Assembly: GCA_035266845.1 (NCBI GenBank)
Contig: DATFMP010000076.1
Span: 1 to 64,000, forward strand
Length of the DNA stretch: 64,000 nt
From: DATFMP01 sp035266845
GTDB lineage: Bacteria > SAR324 > JACQKK01
Direction: 5' to 3'
Position 1 is the stretch's first letter, and every line of letters begins with the position of its first letter. Shown in pieces: positions 54,790 through 63,265 of the stretch. Made by a program: the position numbers and the translations under genes. The notes below the pieces were generated by a model that saw only the letters and a program-made list of their open reading frames with translations, was not told the origin of the DNA and searched no databases.

Positions 54790-54871
54790 GTCATTCCGAG
54801 GTTCGCAGCGCGGGCTGAGGAATCTGTTTCCTTGCAGGGCAAAGCAGATTCCTCGCTTCGCTTGGAATGAC
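54790..54871. repeat. Palindromic element R4
   Basis: 82 bp from GTCATTCCGAG to CTTGGAATGAC, with one mismatch in the terminal arm. Same orientation as R1, R2 and R5. It sits between the convergent MATE and outer-membrane barrel genes. Confidence 0.8.
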
Positions 54872-54918
54872 CGAAGCGCAGTCGGCGGGAAGTGCGCTCG
54901 TGCCGCTCCTGGCAAGGC

Positions 54919-55458
54919 CTACAACCGCAGGCCCACCAGAACGGTCAGCGTCCGCAGCTTGAAGTTGTCGGTGCGGAAGGACTCGTACTGCAGCGCCAGC
55001 AGAATGCCCATGGGCGGCTCATAGCCCACCGACATGCCCGACCCGAAGCCGGGTTCGGCCGAGCTGGTCGTGCTGCCGAGCTGCGAGATGGACACGCGCA
55101 GGTTATAGCGCATGCCGTGGACGCCCAGGTAGGCATCCCGCAGCCACAGGCGGGCCTGCATGCCCGCGCCCGCGACATCCCACGTGGCCCGCGTCTCGAT
55201 GCCCTGCACCGGCTGCGCGCCGGCGTCGAAGTGGGTCCACTGGGCCAGGGGATTCAGCGTGACGTGCTCGCCCAGCGCCAACTGCATGTCCACGCCCAGC
55301 GTGACGCTGTGGCCGACGTCGGACAGCGCGGGCGTGCCGAGCCAGCCTCTGCCGATCCCCACGCCGAACCCCGGCCCGCTGCGGGGTGCGGCCGCCAGCG
55401 GCGTCGCACACAACAGGAGCACCGTGGTCAGCGCGGCTGCGAGCAAGCGTGCGCCCAT
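54919..55458 (-). CDS. Outer-membrane beta-barrel protein, first of two
   Basis: 179 residues from MGARLL. A signal peptide (LLAAALTTVLLLCATPLAAA) is followed by alternating strands with aromatic girdle residues (LNPLAQWTHF, YLGVHGMRYNLRV and LLALQYESFR), ending in the strand LTVLVGLRL. The layout fits a small 8-10-strand outer-membrane barrel. No named family is certain. A related gene lies 258 bp upstream (55717-56301) on the same strand. Confidence 0.7.
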   Translation of the reverse strand: MGARLLAAALTTVLLLCATPLAAAPRSGPGFGVGIGRGWLGTPALSDVGHSVTLGVDMQLALGEHVTLNPLAQWTHFDAGAQPVQGIETRATWDVAGAGMQARLWLRDAYLGVHGMRYNLRVSISQLGSTTSSAEPGFGSGMSVGYEPPMGILLALQYESFRTDNFKLRTLTVLVGLRL

Positions 55459-55716
55459 GCCTGCCTCGGCGGAAACGCGCCTTCCGTCCCTCCCCAACGC
55501 GGCACAGGTCCATTATAGCGCCGGGTTGGGCACGAGGGGCAGCAGGCCTGGACGAGCCCTCCATGCGCAACCCGCCCGGTAGGCGGCAGGGTCGCAATCT
55601 GCTACATGGCAGAATGGACACACCTTTGATGCCGCCTACCGAAGCGAAGGCATCAGAGATGTGGCAGGCTGCACGACCGGGTCAATGGGTGTGTTCCCAG
55701 GCGTGGTTCGGTCGCA

Positions 55717-56301
55717 CTACTGCTGGTTGAGTTTGATGCGGACGCCGATATTCAGCCGCGTGCCGGTGAGATCGATGTCCGTGTCGGAAAACACGGAAAG
55801 ACTACTGGCAGAGTCGTACTGGAGGTTGGCCAGCAGAATAATCTTCTGGTTGATCTCCTGTTCGTAACCCGCGGCCACACCGAATCCGAATCCCGAGCCA
55901 CTCGCACTTACACTCGGTGCATCCACACTTTGGCCATAGAGGCCTAAATGCGCGCCGACAAACAGGTTGTCATTGGGCCAAAAGCGGATTTGAACTCCCA
56001 GGATATCATTGGAGACTGAGTTGCCCGAAACAAGTTGAGACGACGTCTCCGCGGATAGCATATAGAACGGATTAACCGAAAGCTTGTCGCCAAGCGGGTA
56101 TTGAAAATCGACCCCAAGTCCAAGCCCGCTGCTCTTGTATTCCGCGCCCGAATAGGCTTTGGCGGACGATGTATAACTGGCGGCCCCGCCGAAAAAACCA
56201 ACACCCTTGGCCGGCGCACCCAGTGCCGGTTGGATGAAGGCGACAAGAATCAACAATACCAAGCCCGTCGCACGGGCCACTCGTAATCTTAACTGCTTCA
56301 T
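55717..56301 (-). CDS. Outer-membrane beta-barrel protein, second of two, lower GC
   Basis: 194 residues. A signal peptide (GLVLLILVAFIQPALG-A) is followed by strands of an outer-membrane barrel: GLGVDFQYPLGDKLSVNPFY-type text, VQIRFWPNDNLFVGAHLGLYG, FGFGVAAGYEQ, ILLANLQYDSA, and the last strand LNIGVRIKLN. Glycines and aromatics alternate as in barrel strands. The coding sequence and flanks are clearly poorer in G+C than the rest of the window, with codons such as AAT and ATA, which hints at transfer. The first barrel gene lies downstream on the same strand. Confidence 0.72.
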   Translation of the reverse strand: MKQLRLRVARATGLVLLILVAFIQPALGAPAKGVGFFGGAASYTSSAKAYSGAEYKSSGLGLGVDFQYPLGDKLSVNPFYMLSAETSSQLVSGNSVSNDILGVQIRFWPNDNLFVGAHLGLYGQSVDAPSVSASGSGFGFGVAAGYEQEINQKIILLANLQYDSASSLSVFSDTDIDLTGTRLNIGVRIKLNQQ

Positions 56302-56603
56302 GGATTGTCCCCTGTCTATTTAATCGTTGCGGAACCGCGGCGTCTCGTGCCGCAATCGCCAATCAAGGCTGAGTCAACCACGGCTGTACAAAGCACATTC
56401 CGCAGACGAAACCGTGTCCTCTAACGGAGCACACGAAGGCACCGAGATTCGATATTTGTCACCCCCCAAGTCCAATCGAATCATCGGGGCGGCCATCATT
56501 GCTCATCGCTTTGCGATTAACCATAGTGCATTTAGATGAAAAAGCTCCTCGAAATGAGAAATGAACCATCCGTTTTGGACGCCTGAGCGACTAAGGAGCG
56601 CAG
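56302..56603. other. 302-bp divergent intergenic region, AT-richer
   Basis: Between the second barrel gene (leftward) and the first lipid-kinase gene (rightward). It is less GC-rich than its surroundings. The stretch TTTAATCGTT near 56318 and TTTGCGATTAACCATAG near 56510 could be promoter parts. AAGGAG at 56593 is the ribosome site of the kinase gene. No gene was seen. Confidence 0.45.
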
Positions 56604-57533
56604 TTGCGAAGCCGCATGGAAGAAACCTGGGCGATCATCTATAACGCCGCGGCGGGGGCGTTCCGGCCCTGGCGCCTGGAGGCGGTGCAGCGCGCGCTGC
56701 ACGGCGCGGGCGTGGCCACGCGCCTGCTGGCCACCAGCGGACCGGGGCATGCGACGGAGCTGGCGCGGGGCGTGGAGGGCGTGGCGCGCGTGGCCGTGTT
56801 CGGCGGCGACGGCACGCTCAGCGAGGCAGCCAACGGCCTGCTGGGACGCGAGCTGCCGCTGCTGTTCCTGCCCGGCGGCACGGCCAACGTGATGGCGGTG
56901 GAGTTGGGTCTGCCCATCGATCCCGTGCGCGCGGCGCTGGCTGCCCTGCACGGGCGCGTCCAGGCCGTGCGTCCGGGGCTCGTGAACGAGCGCGCGTATC
57001 TGCTGATGGCGGGCTTCGGTTTCGATGGCGAGGTGGTGCACGGCGTGAACCTGCGGCTCAAGCGCTGGGCCGGCAAGGGGGCCTACGTCTGGAGCGGCAT
57101 GAAGGCCGCGCTGCACGACCTCCCGCTGCTGCGGGCGGAGCTGAATGGCGACGGCACCCTGGAGGGCGAATGGCTGGTGGTGGCGCGCGCGGCCCACTAC
57201 GGCGGGGCCTTCCGCGTGCACCCCGGTGCCGGGCTGCTGGCCGAGCGGCTGGGGCTGGTGATGGTGCGCCGGCGCTCGCTGCTGCCTTTCCTGGTGGGGC
57301 ACCTAGGACTGGACCGGCACCGGGAGGGCTCCGGCGTGGCGCTGCGCACGCTCACCCACGGCCGGCTGGAGTGCGATCAGCCCGTGCACGTGCAGGTGGA
57401 TGGCGACTACTACGCCCGTGGGCGATCGTTCGAGCTGGGGCTGGCGCAGGAGACCGTGCCGCTCTGCTTTCCCCTGGCGGGGCCGGCACCCGAGGGCCGT
57501 CCCGAGGGCCTGCAACACGGTGCGCCGACATGA
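56604..57533 (+). CDS. Diacylglycerol-kinase-family lipid kinase, first copy
   Basis: 309 residues from a TTG start at 56604, supported by AAGGAG 5 bp upstream; ATG 56616 is 17 bp from that site. Marks are IIYNAAAGA at the N-terminus, the ATP-binding VFGGDGTLSEAANGL, PGGTANVMAVELG, and a C-terminal VHVQVDGDY. The family (YegS, BmrU, DgkB and sphingosine-kinase-like proteins) phosphorylates diacylglycerol or related lipids at the inner-membrane face. It overlaps the K+ channel gene by 4 bp (ATGA), and a second kinase copy follows that channel. Confidence 0.9.
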   Translation: MRSRMEETWAIIYNAAAGAFRPWRLEAVQRALHGAGVATRLLATSGPGHATELARGVEGVARVAVFGGDGTLSEAANGLLGRELPLLFLPGGTANVMAVELGLPIDPVRAALAALHGRVQAVRPGLVNERAYLLMAGFGFDGEVVHGVNLRLKRWAGKGAYVWSGMKAALHDLPLLRAELNGDGTLEGEWLVVARAAHYGGAFRVHPGAGLLAERLGLVMVRRRSLLPFLVGHLGLDRHREGSGVALRTLTHGRLECDQPVHVQVDGDYYARGRSFELGLAQETVPLCFPLAGPAPEGRPEGLQHGAPT

Positions 57534-58528
57534 TCCCACGCGGCACACGGTATCGCATCCTGCAGCTCACTGCGCTCCTGGTGGCGGTGGTGGCAGCTGG
57601 CACCGCCGGCTATCACTTCGTGCTGGGCTGGGCTTGGCTGGATGCGCTGTACATGACGGCCATCACCATCACCACGGTGGGCTTTGAGGAGGTGCACCAT
57701 CTCGATGCCACCGGGCGGCTGCTGACCATCGTGGTGCTGCTAACCAGCGCCGGGGTCTTCGCCTACACCCTCACGACGCTCGCCACGATCGTCCTCGATG
57801 CACGGTTCGGATCCCTGTTGTGGAGACGCCGCATGGAACGCAAGATCGAAAAGCTGGAGAACCATTACGTGATCTGCGGCTTCGGCCGCACGGGGCGGGC
57901 CGTGGCCGAGCAACTGCAGCGCAACACGCACCCCTTCGTCGTCATCGAGCATCTGCCCGACAAGATCGAGCTGCTGCAGGAGCGCGACTACCTGTTCGTG
58001 GACGGTGACGCCACCCAGGATGACTGCCTGCACCGCGCGCGCATTGACCATGCCAAAGGCTTGGTGGCGGCGCTGGGCAACGACGCGGAGAACGTGTACC
58101 TGGTGCTCTCTGCGCGGCAGATCAAGCCCGACCTGAGCATTGTCTCCTGGGCCACCTCGCAGGAGGCCGAGCGCAAGGTGTTGCGCGCCGGGGCCAACCA
58201 TGCGCTCTCGCCCTACCTGCAGGGCGGGCGCCGCATCGCCACGCTGCTCACGTCGCCGCACGCCCTGGAGTTCCTGGATCACGCGATGGGTGGCAGCGAC
58301 AACATCCGGCTGGGCGAGATCATGGTGCAGCCCGGATCGCCACTGGCGGGCAACTCACTCAAGGACGCCGGCCTGCGGCGCGACCTGGGCGTGATCGTGA
58401 TCGGCATCCGCCGCGCCAACGGCAAGCTGGAGTTCAACCCCTCGGCGGATGCGACGCTGCACGAGCAGGACATCCTGATCGGCATCGGCGCGCCCGACCA
58501 GATCGAGAAGCTGCGGCATATGGTGTGA
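57530..58528 (+). CDS. Two-helix potassium channel with RCK (TrkA-N/TrkA-C) domains
   Basis: 332 residues. Two helices flank the pore segment with the selectivity filter TITTVGFEE, like prokaryotic K+ channels such as MthK. A Rossmann RCK domain follows (GFGRTGRAVAEQL), then the TrkA-C part (LGEIMVQPGSPLAGNSLKDA). RCK domains bind nucleotides or ions and gate the pore. The gene begins with ATGA overlapping the lipid-kinase stop, so translation is coupled. A second lipid-kinase gene starts 53 bp later, an arrangement that suggests lipid control of the channel or shared stress use. Confidence 0.92.
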   Translation: MIPRGTRYRILQLTALLVAVVAAGTAGYHFVLGWAWLDALYMTAITITTVGFEEVHHLDATGRLLTIVVLLTSAGVFAYTLTTLATIVLDARFGSLLWRRRMERKIEKLENHYVICGFGRTGRAVAEQLQRNTHPFVVIEHLPDKIELLQERDYLFVDGDATQDDCLHRARIDHAKGLVAALGNDAENVYLVLSARQIKPDLSIVSWATSQEAERKVLRAGANHALSPYLQGGRRIATLLTSPHALEFLDHAMGGSDNIRLGEIMVQPGSPLAGNSLKDAGLRRDLGVIVIGIRRANGKLEFNPSADATLHEQDILIGIGAPDQIEKLRHMV

Positions 58529-58580
58529 CGCGGCCGCGGGTCCGTCGCCCGCTCATGCAGGCCATCCGGGGGAATCTCTC

Positions 58581-59453
58581 ATGACGCGCTGGGCGCTGAT
58601 CTGCAACCCCACGGCCGGGGGCTATCGGCCCGACGTCCCGGAGCGCGTGCAGTCCGCGCTGGCGGGCCAGGGCGTGGAGGTGCACGTGCAGCGCACGCAG
58701 GGCGCCGGGCACGCCGTGGAACTCGCGCAGGCACTGAACGGCGTCGCGTGCGTGGCCGCCTACGGCGGGGACGGCACTGTGCGCGAGGTGGCCAAGGGCC
58801 TGCTGGGGCGCGACCTGCCGCTGGCGTTCCTGCCCGGCGGCTCCGGCAATTCCACCGCGAAGGAGCTGGGCCTGCCGTTGGAGCCCGTGGCGGCGGCGCT
58901 GGCCTCGCTGCAGGGGCGGGTGCTGCCGATCCGGCTGGGGCACATCAACGGCGAGCCGTTCGTGAACATGGCGGGCATCGGCTTCGATGCGCTGGCCGTG
59001 CACCTCATCACCCCGCAACTCAAGGCGCGGCTGGGGCCGCTGGCCTACATCGCTGCGGGCTTCCGCTGTCTGGTGCACCGGCACCCGGCCCTGCGGCTGC
59101 ACACCCCGGCGGGCGAACGGCGGGCGCGGTGGGTGGTGGGCGCGCGTGCATCGCGCTACGCGGGGCTGCTGCGCATCCATCCCACGGCCCACATGACGCG
59201 GCCTGTGCTGGGCCTGGCGGCCGTCAACGGCTGGATGCTGCTGCCCTTCGGCATCGGGCGCCTGCTGCTGCACCTGCCCGTGCGCGGGCCCGGCTTGACG
59301 CTGGAGGAGCACGCCGGCTTCCGTGTCACCAGCAGCGAGCCGGTACACGCCCATGTGGATGGCGACTACTTAGGTCAGGGCACATCCTTCGAGCTGGGCC
59401 TGCTGGAGCAGCCGGTGTCCTTCTGCCTGCCAGGAGGCAAAGTTCAGTCTTGA
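58581..59453 (+). CDS. Diacylglycerol-kinase-family lipid kinase, second copy
   Basis: 290 residues, paralogous to the gene at 56604. Marks are LICNPTAGG, the ATP-binding AYGGDGTVREVAKGL, PGGSGNSTAKELGL, and the C-terminal VHAHVDGDYLG. The two copies share order and ends but differ throughout. Both keep the GGDGT nucleotide motif, so both may be active. The gene ends 33 bp before repeat R5. The trio kinase-channel-kinase forms one probable operon. Confidence 0.9.
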   Translation: MTRWALICNPTAGGYRPDVPERVQSALAGQGVEVHVQRTQGAGHAVELAQALNGVACVAAYGGDGTVREVAKGLLGRDLPLAFLPGGSGNSTAKELGLPLEPVAAALASLQGRVLPIRLGHINGEPFVNMAGIGFDALAVHLITPQLKARLGPLAYIAAGFRCLVHRHPALRLHTPAGERRARWVVGARASRYAGLLRIHPTAHMTRPVLGLAAVNGWMLLPFGIGRLLLHLPVRGPGLTLEEHAGFRVTSSEPVHAHVDGDYLGQGTSFELGLLEQPVSFCLPGGKVQS

Positions 59454-59485
59454 GCTGGCGGAGTGCTGTCCATCCGCCGCGACTT

Positions 59486-59567
59486 GTCATTCCGAGGCCC
59501 GCAGCGCGGGTCGAGGGATCTATTCTGATGCAGGGTACAACAGATTCCTCGCTGCGCTCGCAATGAC
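59486..59567. repeat. Palindromic element R5
   Basis: 82 bp from GTCATTCCGAG to CTCGCAATGAC, one mismatch in the terminal arm. Internal arms GGCCCGC/GCGGGTC and ATCTATT/CAGATTCC are degenerate. It sits between the convergent second kinase and carboxyltransferase genes. Confidence 0.8.
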
Positions 59568-59662
59568 GTGCATTGGAAGCGCAGAACGAACCTGCCGGTG
59601 TTTCCAGACGGCGCGTAGGCGCCATTGGGGGATTTGACCGGGCGGAGCGGCGCCCGGGGCGC

Positions 59663-61372
59663 CTACTCCCGCTGTACGCCGCCCATGGCGCCGGGGGTGT
59701 AGTGGCGCATCTTGAAGTGCAGGAACTCGCCCAGCACCTTGCGCGAGTAGCCCGGCATCACGATGCGCGAGACGGAGCCCAGCTTGAGCGCCTCCTCCGG
59801 GTTCATCAGCTCACGCTCGTAGCGCTGGGTCAGCTCGGCCATGCGGCGGTCGCGCTCACGGGCGGCGACCGTCTCGTCGCCCTCGCGGTCGCGCCGGTAG
59901 TTGGCAACGATCTCGCGGAATTCGTCCTTGTAGATGTACTGCCGGCCGGCCGGGCCCATCACGGCGATGCGGGCCGTGGGCAGGGCGAACACGGCATCGG
60001 CCCCGGTGGAGTAGTTGTTGTAGCTGGCGTAGGCCCCGCCATAGGCGTTGCGCACGATCAGGGTCAGGCGCGGCACGCGCAGGTCCACGATGGCATCGAG
60101 GAAGGCCCGCCCCGCCTGCACGATCCCGGCGCGCTCCTGCTCGCTGCCGGGCGCGAAGCCGGTCACGTCCTCGATGAAGATCATGGGGATGTTGTACAGG
60201 TTGCAGAAGCGGATAAAGCGCGTGGCCTTCTGCGCCGCGGCCACGTCGATGTAGCCGGAGTTGACCGCGCTGTTGTTGGCCACGAACCCCACCACCTGCC
60301 CGCCCATCCGCCCGTAGGCGGTGACGATGTTGCGGGCGCGCCCGGGCTGGATCTCGAAGTAGTCCCCGTGATCCACGAGCTGCTGCAGGAACAGCGTGAT
60401 GTCGAAGGGCGTGTTGAAGCCGCTGTTGGGCGTGGTGAGCGCCCGGTGCAGCAGGATCGCCTCCTCCTCCATGTACGTATCCAGCGGATCGGAGGTCGGG
60501 CTGTAGGGCGCCAGCGAGTGGTTGTTGTCCGGCAGGTAGCTCAGCAGCTTCAGGGCCAGGCGCAGGGTGTCCGTCTCGGTCTCGGCGGTGAGGTCCACTA
60601 CGCCGCTGGCGGAGTGCACCGCCGGGCCGCCCAGCTCGTCCGCCGTGATGTCTTCGCCCAGGGTCTCCCGCACCACGTCCGGCCCCGTGAGGCCGAAGAA
60701 GGTATTGGCGGGCTGGATGACGTAGCTGCCCTGCCGCGGCAGGTACGAGCCGCCCCCGGCGTTGTAGCCGAACATGATCATGATGGAGGGCACGACACCA
60801 TTGATCTTGCGCATGGCCGTGAAGGCCTGGGCATAGCCATCCAGCCCCCCCACCCCGGCGGGAACGAAGGCCCCGGCGGAGTCGTTCATGCCGATCACGG
60901 GGATGCCGCTCTCCGCCGCGAGGTACAGCAGCTTGGCTAGCTTGGCGCCGTTGGTGGCGTCCATGGAGCCGGCGCGCTGGGTGAAGTCGTGCCCGTACAC
61001 CGCCACGTCGCGCCCGCCGATGTCCAGGATCGCCGTGACGATGGAGGCGCCGTCGAGCTGCTCGCCCCAGTTCTGCCACAGGATGTTCGGCTCGCTCTCG
61101 CTCAGCACGCGCACGCGCTCCAGCACGGTCATGCGCTGCTTGGCGTGCTGTTGCATGATGCGCGCGGGGCCGCCCATGGCCCGGCCCTTGGCGATCAGCT
61201 CCTCGCCGCGGGCCACCACGCGGTCATACTCATTGGCCGGCTCGATGCGCAGGGCCTTGCCGGCATCCTGGGCGAAGGGATTGTCCAGCGTGTAGTCCAG
61301 TTCGGCGTCCGGCCGGTGCCGGGCGCTGCGGGTGCGGGAGGCGGAGGGTGTGGAAGCGCTCACGGGGTCCAT
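59663..61372 (-). CDS. Biotin-dependent acyl-CoA carboxylase carboxyltransferase subunit (beta type)
   Basis: 569 residues. Both halves of the carboxyltransferase (crotonase-fold) domain are present, as in propionyl-, methylcrotonyl- or glutaconyl-type subunits: VYGHDFTQRAGSMDATNGAKL, GMNDSAGAFVPAGVGGLDGYA, MFGYNAGGGSYLPRQG, IEDVTGFAPGSEQERAG, and RNAYGGAYASY. It transfers CO2 between biotin and an acyl-CoA. The carboxylase, biotin-carrier or decarboxylase partners are not adjacent. The N-terminal tail is Ala/Ser/Arg-rich, so the start (61372) is uncertain. Confidence 0.85.
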   Translation of the reverse strand: MDPVSASTPSASRTRSARHRPDAELDYTLDNPFAQDAGKALRIEPANEYDRVVARGEELIAKGRAMGGPARIMQQHAKQRMTVLERVRVLSESEPNILWQNWGEQLDGASIVTAILDIGGRDVAVYGHDFTQRAGSMDATNGAKLAKLLYLAAESGIPVIGMNDSAGAFVPAGVGGLDGYAQAFTAMRKINGVVPSIMIMFGYNAGGGSYLPRQGSYVIQPANTFFGLTGPDVVRETLGEDITADELGGPAVHSASGVVDLTAETETDTLRLALKLLSYLPDNNHSLAPYSPTSDPLDTYMEEEAILLHRALTTPNSGFNTPFDITLFLQQLVDHGDYFEIQPGRARNIVTAYGRMGGQVVGFVANNSAVNSGYIDVAAAQKATRFIRFCNLYNIPMIFIEDVTGFAPGSEQERAGIVQAGRAFLDAIVDLRVPRLTLIVRNAYGGAYASYNNYSTGADAVFALPTARIAVMGPAGRQYIYKDEFREIVANYRRDREGDETVAARERDRRMAELTQRYERELMNPEEALKLGSVSRIVMPGYSRKVLGEFLHFKMRHYTPGAMGGVQRE

Positions 61373-61455
61373 CGCTGCGGGTGACGCGGGCTGCCTGCGT
61401 TCGGCGCCATTGTGGCGCGGGTGCCCACCCAACGCAAGGCGGTGGGCGGGGAGGC

Positions 61456-61983
61456 TCAGCGCCGCCCCCGCCCGTGCAGGCGGATGATGGACACGTTCAG
61501 GTGGACGAGCCCCGTCGCGCCGAATATCACCACGCCCAGGGCGGCCCAGCCCGCGGGACTGTCCAGCCGGGGCACCAGGAACAGGATCACCGCGCCGCCC
61601 AGGCACACCACCAGCGAGCCCAGCGTGTTCATCAGCAGGGCGTTGCCCAGGCCCAGCCGGCGCAGGGCGCGTCGCTGGCTTTCCAGTTGTGCGCGCTCGC
61701 CCATACCGCGGGCCAGCGCTCCGGCGGAAAGATTGGTGCCCGCCACCAGCAGGCTCGTCACCACCAGTGTGATGGCCAGCCCGTGGTGCAGCAGCGGCAG
61801 CCCCAGCAGCGGCACGTTGAGCAGCGCCATGCGCCCCCAGCCCACCTTGCGCGCCAGCGGATTGGCCTCCAGCTCCAGCCGGGGCGTCACCGCCCAGGTG
61901 GAGAGGAAGTCCAGGCCCCGGCTCAAGGCGACGGCGGCCACCAGTAGCCAGGTGAGCGGGTCTACCGGAGAGGGGAAGTCCAT
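61456..61983 (-). CDS. Unrecognised membrane protein
   Basis: 175 residues with four to five hydrophobic segments (for example WLLVAAVALSRGLDFLSTWA, LAITLVVTSLLVAGT and LVVCLGGAVILFLVP), so predicted inner-membrane. A central charged loop (RGMGERAQLESQRRALRRL) is probably cytoplasmic. I recognise no family. It lies 83 bp upstream of the carboxyltransferase on the same strand and may be cotranscribed. Sodium-pumping decarboxylases have membrane subunits, but this protein lacks their known motifs, so that link is not supported. Confidence 0.6.
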   Translation of the reverse strand: MDFPSPVDPLTWLLVAAVALSRGLDFLSTWAVTPRLELEANPLARKVGWGRMALLNVPLLGLPLLHHGLAITLVVTSLLVAGTNLSAGALARGMGERAQLESQRRALRRLGLGNALLMNTLGSLVVCLGGAVILFLVPRLDSPAGWAALGVVIFGATGLVHLNVSIIRLHGRGRR

Positions 61984-62164
61984 TCGCCGTCTCGGGAAAG
62001 TCCGGGGAACTCAGCCTTGATCCATCTCAAGGACGACGTGAAGCCTGATCGTATATCATTGTTTTGACCTCGCATATCAGGAATCGGCAATCCGGCGGTC
62101 AACCCCGCGTTCGACCGCGCCTCCCGGCAAGCAGGCAGTCACGTCCAGCACATGGCGGTGAGCG

Positions 62165-63136
62165 ATGAGAGCGATCGTGTATCGCGCCTATGGAGCGCCG
62201 GATGTGCTCAAGCTGGAAACCATCGCAACGCCAGTCCCGCGGGATGATGAACTGCTGATCAAGGTTCATGCCGCATCCGTGAACGCGTGGGACTGGGGCC
62301 TGCTGAGGGGCACACCGTTCATCAACCGCCTGGGAGGGCTTTTCAAGCCGAGATATCCCGTCCTGGGGGCGGACGTGGCGGGACGCGTTGAATCGGTGGG
62401 CAGGAGCGTCACGCGGTTCAAGCCGGGCGATGCGGTGTTCGGGGACCTGTCCGCGTGCGGCTGGGGCGGCTTTGCGGAGTATGTGTGCGCGCCCGAATCG
62501 TCATTGGCGCGCAAGCCGGACAGCATGAGCTTCGAGCAGGCCGCGGCCATTCCTCAGGCCGGAGCCATGGCCCTGCAGGGCCTGCGCGACCAGGGGCGCA
62601 TTCAGCCCGGCCAGCGTGTGCTGATCAATGGCGCGGGCGGTGGCGTGGGAACGTTCGCGGTACAGATCGCCAAAGCATTCAGGGCGAACGTCACCGGCGT
62701 GGATAGCGCCGGGAAACTGGCATTGATGGCTGAGATTGGCGCGGACCAGGTGATCGACTACACGAGGGACGACTTCACCCAAAGCGGTCAACGTTACGAT
62801 CGGATCCTCGATGTCGCGGCCTATCACTCGATGCTCGATTGCGCGCGCGCTTTGAATCCAGGCGGGATCTATGTGCTGATCGGCGGTTCCCTGGCGCTGG
62901 CCTTCCAGCTTCTGTTCTTGGGCCCATTGATTTCCCTGGCCCTCGGAAAGCGGATGGGTGTGTTGCCGGCGAAGTCGAACCAAGGGCTGGATGTGCTGAT
63001 AGGCCTGTGCGAGGCCGGCAAAGTGAAGTCCGTCATCGACAGGCGATATCCGTTGGAGCAGGTTCCGGAGGCGCTGCGGTATCTGGGCGGAGGATTTGCC
63101 CAGGGGAAGGTGCTTATCGCTCCGATGGCCAACTGA
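62165..63136 (+). CDS. Zinc-free MDR-family NAD(P)-dependent oxidoreductase
   Basis: 323 residues of the medium-chain dehydrogenase/reductase superfamily, close to quinone oxidoreductase-type members. The N-terminus has YGAPDVLKLETIATPVP and VHAASVNAWDWGLLRG. The Rossmann motif INGAGGGVGTFAVQIA binds NAD(P). No structural-zinc cysteine cluster is seen. It may reduce quinones or enals. A second, related gene begins at 63825, so the pair are paralogues around a small membrane-protein gene. Confidence 0.88.
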   Translation: MRAIVYRAYGAPDVLKLETIATPVPRDDELLIKVHAASVNAWDWGLLRGTPFINRLGGLFKPRYPVLGADVAGRVESVGRSVTRFKPGDAVFGDLSACGWGGFAEYVCAPESSLARKPDSMSFEQAAAIPQAGAMALQGLRDQGRIQPGQRVLINGAGGGVGTFAVQIAKAFRANVTGVDSAGKLALMAEIGADQVIDYTRDDFTQSGQRYDRILDVAAYHSMLDCARALNPGGIYVLIGGSLALAFQLLFLGPLISLALGKRMGVLPAKSNQGLDVLIGLCEAGKVKSVIDRRYPLEQVPEALRYLGGGFAQGKVLIAPMAN

Positions 63137-63265
63137 CGCGGCCTGGGCATGGACAGCGCTGGCGCACTCTGTCGGTGAAGCCGTCGCGATCAGCCCGTGT
63201 AGCGGCAATGCTTGTCGAGGCGAACGGCGAGTGTAACCAAGGCATCCAAGCCGGAGGAGAAGCAT

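Noticed and set aside
59663..61983. Sodium-pumping decarboxylase reading of the carboxyltransferase and its membrane neighbour
   Set aside because: The membrane protein lacks the known beta-subunit motifs, and no biotin carrier is present.
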